Below, piece after piece: positions 45,523-54,081 of a stretch of DNA of 64,000 nt. The position numbers were made by a program, and so were the translations under genes. Origin of the DNA: Arcobacter venerupis. Its GTDB lineage: Bacteria > Campylobacterota > Campylobacteria > Campylobacterales > Arcobacteraceae. The stretch's first letter is position 1, and each line of letters starts with the position of its first letter. The stretch is taken from the NCBI RefSeq assembly GCF_013201665.1, contig NZ_CP053840.1, forward strand, positions 1,178,001 through 1,242,000, read 5' to 3'. The notes below the pieces were generated by a model. The model saw only the letters and a list, made by a program, of their open reading frames with translations, searched no databases and had not been told where the DNA came from.

Positions 45523-46166
45523 TGCAAAAAATAGATAAAAGCCAAATTCTTTCAAATAATTATAAAACTTGGCATGATAGTTTGGGTGATAGTCATCCCA
45601 TATATAATAGTTCAAGTAATAAACATTATGACGATATAAAAATGAGTTTGTTATATTGTCAAAAAGGTTTATGTGCTTATACTGAAGAGATTTTATGTGA
45701 TGAAAAATATATTGACACATTAAATTGGAATGATGTTAAATATAACACTTCTTTAACAGCAGAAGAAAAAAATAAGATTCAAGGTGATTTAGAACATTTT
45801 GATGAGAGTTTAAAGCCTCAAAAAGCTTGGCTTTGGGACAATCTTTTTGTTGTTCATACTCATATAAATTGTAGAGTTAAACATACAAAACCTATTAAAT
45901 ATATTTTGAAACCTGATTCTCCAACCTATGACCCATACAAATATTTAGATTTTGATTATGAAACGGGTGTATTTTTCCCAAATATTGATTTATTAGAAAA
46001 TGAAAAAGAAGAGGTCTCTTATATGATTGAAATTTTAGGTTTAAATTGTCTTTTTTCTCAAAGAAAAAAACAGCTTCAAGAGTGGAAAGAGAGAATTGAA
46101 GTTGGATTATCTGTAAATCCTTATAGATTTATAACTGCTTGGAATATGACTTTAAAAAATTTATAA
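45522..46166 (+). CDS. HNH-like nuclease variant without zinc knuckles (PtuB-like)
   Basis: A 214-residue protein. Residues about 45-125 align by motif with retron/Septu-type HNH nucleases: GLCAYTEEIL replaces the usual CxYC knuckle, LEHFDESLK supplies the His, WDNLFVV the Asn, and HTHINCRVK occupies the CxxCNxxK site. So the catalytic H/N/N frame looks conserved while three of four zinc cysteines are gone. The gene is translationally coupled (1-nt overlap) to the ATPase. I infer an HNH-type effector of a Septu-like system; loss of activity or a zinc-free fold are both possible. Confidence 0.65.
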   Translation: MQKIDKSQILSNNYKTWHDSLGDSHPIYNSSSNKHYDDIKMSLLYCQKGLCAYTEEILCDEKYIDTLNWNDVKYNTSLTAEEKNKIQGDLEHFDESLKPQKAWLWDNLFVVHTHINCRVKHTKPIKYILKPDSPTYDPYKYLDFDYETGVFFPNIDLLENEKEEVSYMIEILGLNCLFSQRKKQLQEWKERIEVGLSVNPYRFITAWNMTLKNL

Positions 46167-46198
46167 TAAACTAAAGGTGAAATTTTTTTTATTTTGTC

Positions 46199-48328
46199 TT
46201 AATTACTCTTTTTTAAATTTAATCTTTTTATAAAATCATAAATAAAATCAAATAACTCTTTTGTATCTTCTTGTGTAACTATTACATGATTTGCTGAATC
46301 TATAATTTTTATACTTTTATTTGTTGAATTAACTTTCTCAAATATTTCATAAGCAGAAGTAGGATTTACAACAGGATCATCTTTTGCTTGTAATATTAAG
46401 ATTGGTTTTTGCACTTTCTCTAAATTTTTTCTTGTTTTCTTCATTAGTAATTCTAATTGTTCAATGGAATCAATATAATGTTTGTCATAGTTAATATCTG
46501 GATTTTGAGGATAATTATCCACATATTCTTTTTGGTATTTTTCTTCATTAAAAGCTTTTAATATATCATTCCAAAATGAAATTGCAGGTAATAAGGTTTT
46601 AATTCTCATATCATTTAAATGCAGTGCTGCATTTATACAAACAAGACCTGAAAACTCTTTATAACATTTTTTTGTACTTAAAAGTGCTAATAATCCACCA
46701 GTTGAAAAACCAATTATAAAAACTTTCTCATATTTTAATGAAGCAATACTTATTGCTCTTGAAATACTATTGTACCAATCTTGCCAAGTTTTATTTTTTA
46801 AATCCTCTGCTACTGTTCCATGCCCATCAAGTCTTGGAGTATAAACATTCAAATTTTTAGAATTTAAAAAAAGTGCTAATTTTTCCATCTCTTTTGGCGC
46901 TGATGAAAATCCATGAATTGCAATTACACAAGTGTTAGAATCTTTTGCTTCAAAATATTTTGCATTCCCAATATCTTTTGGTTTCAATTTTAATGCATAT
47001 TTATATTTTTCATAAGATTTGTCAAACTCATCTTTTTCTTGATTTTGAAGTAATAAAAGTAAATCTTGATTGTTATTTTCTTCTTTTTTTGAAACGATTT
47101 TTTTTACAATACTAAGACTTTTTTGACTTATTAAAATTTCATTTAAAATTACTTTTAAAATATTTTTTAATCTAATTGTATTATGAGTATAGTTATCAAG
47201 TAATTTTTCTTTATTGATTACATATCTATCCTCGTCAATATTTATAATATTATCGTTAAGTGCAACTTTTAGAATATCTTCAAATTTCTCAAATTTTTCA
47301 TAAGAAATTAGTTGAATCAGATTTTTATTTATTTGATTATCTAAAAATAGATTCTGATTTTGCATTTCTTGAATACTCATATAAATCAATCTTTTAAAAT
47401 AGTTTATATTAATACTTTTTTGTGAATATAAAAATAAGGTTAAGATAAAAATATGGTCAAAATTAATAGTTAATGATTCATATATTTTATCCATAAAATC
47501 ATGGGTTATTTCATATCTTAATTTATTAATTATTGTTTCTTGTGAGAAATCTTTTTTATATAAATTTTTTATTATATCTTTTGTTGAAATTGGTTCTAAA
47601 ATTCTTATAGTTATTTTTGAATTTAGAATAATATTACTTTCAATTTCAAGCTCTTCTTTGAAATTTTCACCTAAATCGTCGATTAGTTTTTTAGTCATAT
47701 CAACTAAAAAGTTATCTCCATTTCTAAGTTTTGAATAACTTATATTTATTGGAACTATTAATGTTTCATTTTTATCTATATCTTTACAATCATTTACAAA
47801 ATATTTTTTGCTAAATTCTTCATAATTATCTATTTTATAATCAAAATATTTTTCTCTGAAAAATTGTGATGATAGGGCAAAAACTGCTGCTCCTGTATAA
47901 ACTCTTTGACAAGTTTCATCGATTTTCACACAAAAATTTTTATCAATTTTTGAAATATCTTTGGCTTTTACCATCATTCCTTCTGGAAAAATCATCCAAT
48001 CTTTACATGAAGTTATTAAGTCACCAATTATATGTTCGTTTCTATTTTTAGCACTTTTTTTTAAAGCACCTAAATTACTCAAAAAAGTTCCAAAAAAACC
48101 TTTGAACAATGAATCATCAGCAATCACTCCAACTTTTTTATTTGTTAGATTATATAAAGTATAAGGAACTAACATAGCTTCAATTCTAGTGAAGTGATTT
48201 GCTACAAATATTTTTGGATTTGAAGTGGGAATATTTTCTATTCCTTTTACTTCAATATTAGCATTTAAAATCTTTTCTAAAAGACTTAGAACATAACCAT
48301 TTATATTTATTAGCAAATCATTGTGCAT
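46199..48328 (-). CDS. PlsC-type acyltransferase fused to an alpha/beta-hydrolase lipase
   Basis: A 709-residue fusion. Residues about 25-260 form a PlsC-like glycerolipid acyltransferase domain with FVANHFTRIE (H45-X4-E50 instead of the usual H-X4-D) and IFPEG (114-117). A middle helical region (270-430) is of unknown nature. Residues about 470-700 form an alpha/beta-hydrolase of the monoacylglycerol-lipase type: IHGFSSAPKEM (oxyanion), GFSTGG (nucleophile Ser), LQAKDDPVVNP (Asp) and SANHVIVTQED (His). It is the last gene of the fatty-acid operon, overlapping fadE by 1 nt. It could release or re-esterify the fatty acids that the operon degrades. Confidence 0.82.
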   Translation of the reverse strand: MHNDLLININGYVLSLLEKILNANIEVKGIENIPTSNPKIFVANHFTRIEAMLVPYTLYNLTNKKVGVIADDSLFKGFFGTFLSNLGALKKSAKNRNEHIIGDLITSCKDWMIFPEGMMVKAKDISKIDKNFCVKIDETCQRVYTGAAVFALSSQFFREKYFDYKIDNYEEFSKKYFVNDCKDIDKNETLIVPINISYSKLRNGDNFLVDMTKKLIDDLGENFKEELEIESNIILNSKITIRILEPISTKDIIKNLYKKDFSQETIINKLRYEITHDFMDKIYESLTINFDHIFILTLFLYSQKSININYFKRLIYMSIQEMQNQNLFLDNQINKNLIQLISYEKFEKFEDILKVALNDNIINIDEDRYVINKEKLLDNYTHNTIRLKNILKVILNEILISQKSLSIVKKIVSKKEENNNQDLLLLLQNQEKDEFDKSYEKYKYALKLKPKDIGNAKYFEAKDSNTCVIAIHGFSSAPKEMEKLALFLNSKNLNVYTPRLDGHGTVAEDLKNKTWQDWYNSISRAISIASLKYEKVFIIGFSTGGLLALLSTKKCYKEFSGLVCINAALHLNDMRIKTLLPAISFWNDILKAFNEEKYQKEYVDNYPQNPDINYDKHYIDSIEQLELLMKKTRKNLEKVQKPILILQAKDDPVVNPTSAYEIFEKVNSTNKSIKIIDSANHVIVTQEDTKELFDFIYDFIKRLNLKKSN

Positions 48329-50688
48329 TATCTTTGAACCTTATAAATAGTTGCTTCAAAAGAATCAACACTTATTACTTCTTGTTTTAAAGCGTGGGCA
48401 TTTTTTAATTTTTCTATCTCTTGTGCAGTTAAAATATTTTTTTCTAAAAGTTGAGTCAACATATTTTCAAAACTATCTTTTTTTATAGTTTCATTTTTAA
48501 TTGCATCTTTTAGTTTTTTAAATCCAACTTCACACTCTTTATTTTGTTTTACTGCTTCTTGAATAAGATTTAATCTATCTTTTTCATTTGAAGAGATAAA
48601 TAAAGATGAAGTTAAACTTTTTAGATAATCTTGATTATTTAAATTTTTAACTATTTTTGCATTTAATTTATCTTTTGATTTTATTGAAAATGGATTTATT
48701 TTTACAAGTGGAAGTAAAAATCCTATATATCCAATATTTGAAATAATCTCTTCACGTGCAATTTGTATTTCGTTAAAACAATAATTACAAATATAATCAA
48801 CTAAATCTCTATCTACTTCATTTGGATTATTTTCAAACTCTCTTAAAGTTGCAGTTATTAAATAACAATTTGATAAAATATCCCCAAATCTTGCACTTAT
48901 ATTTTCTCGTTTTTTCAAACTGGACCCTAAAATTCCTAAAGCTACATTTGTTAAAAGAGTAAATTCACTACTAACCCAAAGAAGTTTTTGTTTATATCTT
49001 CTAAATTCACCTTTTTGGTAACTAAACTTAGCTCTTGTAAAATAGAAAGCCAATGATTTTGCAAATGAGTTAAAACCTAAAGTAATATGAGCAAAAAAAG
49101 CTTTATCAAAATTTTCAATATTATTGTTTTTTAATGCAGTTATTTCTGAATAAATATATGGATGAGATTTGATTAAACCTTGTCCAAATTGCATTAAATT
49201 TCTAGTTAAAATATTTGCACCCTCAACTGTAATTGAAATAGGAATTGCAAAATAAGCGTGAGCTAAAAGATTGTTCTCACCTCTAATAATTGCACTTCCT
49301 CCTAAAACATCCATTGCATCATTTATTACAGTTCTAAATTTTTCAGTTGCATGGTATTTCATAATAGAGTTTATAACTCCTGGTTTTACACCATCATCAA
49401 TTGCATCTAAAGTGAAGTTTCTAGCACTATTTAACATATAAGTAAAGGCTGCAATTTTCGCAATTTTTTCTTCAACACCTTCAAAATAATTAATACTAAG
49501 TCCAAATTGCTCTCTTAATTGTGAATATGAAGCCACAACATTAAGTGCTAATTTACTTCCACCAAGACTCACACTTGGAAGTGAAATTCCTCGACCAATT
49601 GATAAAGATTCAACAAGCATTTGCCAACCTTTTCCAATACCATCTTTTTCACCTATGATATTTTCCATATCAATAATTACATCTTTCCCATAAAGTGGAG
49701 AGTTTACAAATGGAATTCCAAGTGGGTCATGTCGTTTAGAATTATCAAGTCCAGGAGTTTTAGAATCAATTACTGCAAAGGTAATTCCTAAATCTTCATT
49801 TTCACCAAGTAGATGTTCAGGATCTTTTAAAACAAAGGCAAGACCAATTAAAGTGGCAATGTTTCCTAAAGTAATATATCTTTTTTCAAAGTTTAGTTTG
49901 ATTTTTAATTCACCATTTTCATCTTTGAAAACTACACCATTTGAAGTTATTGAAGTTGCATCACTTCCAGCATTTGGTTCAGTTAGTCCAAAACAAGGAA
50001 CTAATATTCCATGGGCTAAATCACTTAAATATTTATCTTTTTGTGCCTGAGTTCCATGTTTTAAAATAAGCTCAGCAGGTCCAAGTGAGTTTGGAACCAT
50101 TATTGTAATTGCCAAAACTTGTGATCTTGAAACTAATTTTTCAATAACCTTTGAGTGAGCAGTGGCACTGAAACCAAGTCCTTCATACTCTTTTGGAATA
50201 ATCATTCCAAAGAATTTTTTATCTTTGATAAATTGCCAAACTTGTGGACTTAAATCTCTATTTTGGAAGATTTCCCAATCAGTTGTCATCTCACAAAGTT
50301 CATTTACTTCATTGTCTAAAAAGTCTTGTTCTTCTTTTGAAAGAGTTGTAACTCTTTGAGCATTTATCTCTTTGAAATTAACTTGAGCATTAAAAAAGTT
50401 TGACTCAACCCAATTTGTTCCAGCTTGTAAAGCTGCTTCTTCAGTTGCTGATATTTTTGGTAATAAGCCTTTTTTATTTATAAAAGCTACAAGTTTACTT
50501 GAGATAAATTTTATTCTCAAACTTGGAATTAAAAAAATAGCACCTAAAACTATAAATATAAACCAAAAAATAACTCCAACATCACAAAATGCAAAAGTAT
50601 AAGCTCCAACTAGAACAAAATAACTGTAAAGTGGAAATGAATAAAATCCAAAAACTAAAATAATAAATAGTAAAATTAGCGTTTCCAT
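48328..50688 (-). CDS. fadE: acyl-CoA dehydrogenase FadE
   Basis: A 786-residue FadE-type enzyme (E. coli FadE is 814). It has two N-terminal membrane helices (residues 1-55) and an acyl-CoA dehydrogenase core with KKFFGMIIPKEYEGLGFSATAHS, CFGLTEPNAGSDATS (FAD/substrate loop), GRGISLPSVSLGGSK and DVLGGSAIIRGENN. A long C-terminal extension is typical of FadE and contains DUF1974-like helices. It carries out the first oxidation of beta-oxidation at the inner membrane, passing electrons to an ETF or quinone. The stop overlaps the PlsC-hydrolase start and its start overlaps the fadB-like gene by 13 nt. Confidence 0.92.
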   Translation of the reverse strand: METLILLFIILVFGFYSFPLYSYFVLVGAYTFAFCDVGVIFWFIFIVLGAIFLIPSLRIKFISSKLVAFINKKGLLPKISATEEAALQAGTNWVESNFFNAQVNFKEINAQRVTTLSKEEQDFLDNEVNELCEMTTDWEIFQNRDLSPQVWQFIKDKKFFGMIIPKEYEGLGFSATAHSKVIEKLVSRSQVLAITIMVPNSLGPAELILKHGTQAQKDKYLSDLAHGILVPCFGLTEPNAGSDATSITSNGVVFKDENGELKIKLNFEKRYITLGNIATLIGLAFVLKDPEHLLGENEDLGITFAVIDSKTPGLDNSKRHDPLGIPFVNSPLYGKDVIIDMENIIGEKDGIGKGWQMLVESLSIGRGISLPSVSLGGSKLALNVVASYSQLREQFGLSINYFEGVEEKIAKIAAFTYMLNSARNFTLDAIDDGVKPGVINSIMKYHATEKFRTVINDAMDVLGGSAIIRGENNLLAHAYFAIPISITVEGANILTRNLMQFGQGLIKSHPYIYSEITALKNNNIENFDKAFFAHITLGFNSFAKSLAFYFTRAKFSYQKGEFRRYKQKLLWVSSEFTLLTNVALGILGSSLKKRENISARFGDILSNCYLITATLREFENNPNEVDRDLVDYICNYCFNEIQIAREEIISNIGYIGFLLPLVKINPFSIKSKDKLNAKIVKNLNNQDYLKSLTSSLFISSNEKDRLNLIQEAVKQNKECEVGFKKLKDAIKNETIKKDSFENMLTQLLEKNILTAQEIEKLKNAHALKQEVISVDSFEATIYKVQR

Positions 50689-52796
50689 AGTGACTCTCCC
50701 GTTTCAAAATCTTCGTGTTCTTCAACTAATTTGATTAAAAGATTAGATGGAGTAAATCTACTTCCACAATCTTTTTCAAATTTTCTTAATGATTCTAAGA
50801 TATTTTTTAAACCAACTTCGTTTGCATAAGTTAATAATCCACCTTTATAAGGTGGAAATCCAGTTCCTGTAATCATTGCAAAATCAATTATTGCAGCTTC
50901 TGTCACGATATTTTCTTCAAGACATCTTGAAGCTTCATTTATCATAATATACAGACATCTTTGAACTATCTCTTCATCTTGAAAAATTTTACTGTTATTT
51001 TGTAGCATTGACGTAACATGTTCATTCACATAATCATCTTTTCCATCATATTGATAAAAACCACCAGTTTCACCCTTCTTACCCAGATATTTTGCATCAT
51101 ACATTTTTTCAATTATTGGAGCAACTGGCATTCTATATCCATACTCTTCATGTAAAATTGTTGCAACTTTGTATCCCACATCAATTCCAACTGTATCAGC
51201 AAGGGCAAATGGTCCCATTGGCATACCAAACTCTTTTATTAGATAATCAATATGATCAACTCTTGAACCCTCACTTAAAATAAAAGCAGCTTCATTTAAA
51301 TATGGAAGTAAAATTCTATTTACAATAAATCCAGCACAATCTTTCACTAAAATTGGAGTTTTTCCACAAGAAATAAGAAGTTCAAAAACTTTGTTTATTG
51401 TCTCTTTAGAAGTATATTGTGAGGGAATTACTTCAACCAAAGGCATTAAATTTACTGGATTAAAAAAGTGAACTCCTAGGAAATTTTCTTTGTTTTTTAG
51501 TTCAGTTCCTAATTTTTCTATTGAAATAGATGAAGTATTTGTAGCAATTATTGCATTTTCATTACAAACTTTTTCTATTTGTTCATAAGTTTCTTTTTTT
51601 GTTTTTTCATCTTCAATTATTGCTTCAATAATAAAATCAAAGTGCTTAAATCCATCAAAATTTTGTGTATATGAAATTTTATTTAATTTAAAATCAACTT
51701 CATTTTTTGTCATTTTTTTAGTTTTTATTAAATAAGAATATATTTTTGACACATCTTTAATTATGTCGTGAGCTTGTGAAACATCTCTTAGTTTAATTCT
51801 TACATCTTTTAAATATTTTGAGAATAACCAGATAATTCCTTTTCCCATTACTCCATTTCCAAGAACTACAGTGTTTGAAATAGGATTTGAAGTTTTTTCA
51901 AAATTTTTATTTAACTTTTCAAAAATGAAAAATAGTTTTATTAGATTTTTTGACTCTTTAGTAATTGCAATTTGTGAAAATTGCGTTGCTTCAAGCTTAT
52001 TTGCAAACTCTATATCTTTATTTATTGTCTCTTTTATAACTTTTAAAGCTGCAAATGGAGCTTTAAATACTGGATTTACTTTAGTTTCTAATTTTTTTAG
52101 GGCTCTACTAAAAATAATTTCATTTAGAGGAGGGAAATTTAGAATATAAAAACTATTTCTACTTCCTAATGTTTTATTAATAGCCTTTTTTATGAAATTA
52201 TCTAACATAAACTCTTTTTGAGCATTATCAAAAATCTCATCTGCAAGATTTATTTTATAAGCTTTTTTTGCATCTATACTTTTGCCTGTTAGAATTAAAT
52301 CTAAAGCATTCACAAGTCCTATTAATTTTGGAGCTCTATAAGTTCCTGCAAAACCTGGGAATATTCCTAGTTTTATCTCTGGAAATGCAACTTTTGTTTT
52401 TGGATTTGTACTCATTACTCTATATTTACAAGCAAGGGCAAGTTCGAGTCCTCCACCCATACAAGCACCATTTATATAGGCAATTGTTGGGATTGTAAAA
52501 TTTTCAAGTTTATTAAATATTTTATGAACTTCCATTAATGCATCATAAATATCATTTTCATTTTTTAGTTGCTCAATCTGTTTAATATCAGCACCAGCAA
52601 TAAAAATATCTTTTTTTGCACTATCTATTACAAGGGCTTTTATTGTGTGGTCTTGTTGAACTAGATTTAGCTTTTCATCAAACTCTTTTAATACTTCAAA
52701 AGATAGTGTATTTATCTTCTCATTTTGTAAATCAAAAGTTATAGTTGCTATTTCTTGATTAATTTCAAATTTTATATTATTTATTAAATTGCTCAT
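50676..52796 (-). CDS. fadB: multifunctional enoyl-CoA hydratase / 3-hydroxyacyl-CoA dehydrogenase
   Basis: A protein of about 706 residues. The N-terminal crotonase domain has IAGADIKQIE, INGACMGGGLELALAC and FPEIKLGIFPGFAGT, with both catalytic Glu residues present. The central NAD domain has VLGNGVMGKG and IIEDEKTKKETYEQIE; the C-terminal 3-hydroxyacyl domain has NPVNLMPLVEVIPS and CAGFIVNRILLPYLNEA. It catalyses steps 2 and 3 of beta-oxidation and belongs to the FadB/FadJ group. I start it at the ATG 52796, 7 nt after GGAG and 1 nt beyond the thiolase stop; a longer frame starting inside the thiolase gene has no RBS of its own. Confidence 0.93.
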   Translation of the reverse strand: MSNLINNIKFEINQEIATITFDLQNEKINTLSFEVLKEFDEKLNLVQQDHTIKALVIDSAKKDIFIAGADIKQIEQLKNENDIYDALMEVHKIFNKLENFTIPTIAYINGACMGGGLELALACKYRVMSTNPKTKVAFPEIKLGIFPGFAGTYRAPKLIGLVNALDLILTGKSIDAKKAYKINLADEIFDNAQKEFMLDNFIKKAINKTLGSRNSFYILNFPPLNEIIFSRALKKLETKVNPVFKAPFAALKVIKETINKDIEFANKLEATQFSQIAITKESKNLIKLFFIFEKLNKNFEKTSNPISNTVVLGNGVMGKGIIWLFSKYLKDVRIKLRDVSQAHDIIKDVSKIYSYLIKTKKMTKNEVDFKLNKISYTQNFDGFKHFDFIIEAIIEDEKTKKETYEQIEKVCNENAIIATNTSSISIEKLGTELKNKENFLGVHFFNPVNLMPLVEVIPSQYTSKETINKVFELLISCGKTPILVKDCAGFIVNRILLPYLNEAAFILSEGSRVDHIDYLIKEFGMPMGPFALADTVGIDVGYKVATILHEEYGYRMPVAPIIEKMYDAKYLGKKGETGGFYQYDGKDDYVNEHVTSMLQNNSKIFQDEEIVQRCLYIMINEASRCLEENIVTEAAIIDFAMITGTGFPPYKGGLLTYANEVGLKNILESLRKFEKDCGSRFTPSNLLIKLVEEHEDFETGESLWKR

Positions 52797-52797
52797 A

Positions 52798-54072
52798 TTA
52801 TATCTCCAATAAAAAAGAAGCACCTTGCCCGCCACCAATACATAGTGAGGCTAATGCTTTGTTTTTGTTTCTTCTTTTTAACTCTTTTAATGCTGTTAAG
52901 ACAATTCGAGCTCCACTCATTCCAACTGGATGTCCAAGGGCAATTGCTCCTCCATTTACATTTAAAATAGATTCATCAATCTCTCCAAGTGCACTTGAAT
53001 TAAAAGTTTTTTGACAAAACTCTTCTGATTTAAAAGCTTCAAGATTTGCTATAACTTGAGCAGCAAAGGCTTCATTTATCTCAATTAAATCAATATCTTT
53101 AAGAGTAGTTCCTGTTTTATCAAAAAGTTTTTTTGTAGCATAAACTGGTCCTAAACCCATTCTATGTGCATCAAGTCCAGCATAAGCATAATCTGTTATA
53201 AAACCAATTGGTTCAAGGTTTAATTCTTTGGCTTTTGATTCAGTACAAACAATCAAACTACAAGCTCCATCTGAAACTTGTGATGAATTTCCAGCAGTTA
53301 CAGTTCCTCCAACTCTTTCAAAAATAGGGTTTAATTTATTTAAAGCTTCAATTGTTTGATTAAATCTTACTCCATCATCATTTGAGATAGAAGCATTTTT
53401 TGTCATTATTGGATGAATTTCATCTTTGAATATTCCAGCTTCTATTGCTTTTTGAGCTTTTTTGTGAGAATTTAAAGCATATTCATCTTGGGCAGCTCGG
53501 CTTATTTTAAACTCATTTGCTAAGTTTTCAGCAGTAATTCCCATGATTTTTCCAGAAATTGGGTCAGTTAAACCAGAAATTAATCCAATAGTAGGTTTTA
53601 AAAATCTTAATCTAAAAGTTGTTAGAAGTTCAAATTTTTCAATGATTGATTTTGAATAGCTAAATTTTGTGATTAAATTTCTAAATTCATCACTATAAAG
53701 TAAAGGAATATTACTCATAGATTCCATTCCACCAACTAAATACAACTCCCCTTGATTTGAGTTTATTTTTTCAATAGCACTTGAAATTGATTGCATTCCA
53801 GAAGCACAATTTCTATGAACCGTATATGCAATAGTTGATTGGGGAAATCCAGCTCGAATAGCCATAACCCTTGCAATATTTGCAGCATTTGCAGGTTGAG
53901 CTACATTTCCCATGATTACTTCATCAAATTGTTTGTAATCTAAATCATTTCGTAAAACCAACTCTTTTGTAATAATTGCACCTAAAGTATCAGCACTTAC
54001 ATCATTTAGTTTTCCATTTGCTTTTGCGATGGGGCTTCTTAGTCCATCTATTATGGCTATTCTTTCTTTCAT
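52798..54072 (-). CDS. fadA: acetyl-CoA acyltransferase (3-ketoacyl-CoA thiolase)
   Basis: A 424-residue thiolase. The nucleophile Cys is in VHRNCASGMQSISSAIE, with GGMESMSN, NEAFAAQ, GGAIALGHPVGMSGARI (His) and the second Cys in CIGGGQG. It cleaves 3-ketoacyl-CoA to acetyl-CoA and a shortened acyl-CoA. The length fits FadI as well as FadA; the name is by role. Its terminal codons contain the RBS of the fadB-like gene, which ensures stoichiometric expression of the two beta-oxidation partners. Confidence 0.92.
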   Translation of the reverse strand: MKERIAIIDGLRSPIAKANGKLNDVSADTLGAIITKELVLRNDLDYKQFDEVIMGNVAQPANAANIARVMAIRAGFPQSTIAYTVHRNCASGMQSISSAIEKINSNQGELYLVGGMESMSNIPLLYSDEFRNLITKFSYSKSIIEKFELLTTFRLRFLKPTIGLISGLTDPISGKIMGITAENLANEFKISRAAQDEYALNSHKKAQKAIEAGIFKDEIHPIMTKNASISNDDGVRFNQTIEALNKLNPIFERVGGTVTAGNSSQVSDGACSLIVCTESKAKELNLEPIGFITDYAYAGLDAHRMGLGPVYATKKLFDKTGTTLKDIDLIEINEAFAAQVIANLEAFKSEEFCQKTFNSSALGEIDESILNVNGGAIALGHPVGMSGARIVLTALKELKRRNKNKALASLCIGGGQGASFLLEI

Positions 54073-54081
54073 TTTAAACTC

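Noticed and set aside
43966-46166. Interpretation as an overcoming-lysogenization (OLD) or Gabija system
   Set aside because: No TOPRIM or UvrD-like helicase domain is present in either protein; the partner shows HNH-type motifs.
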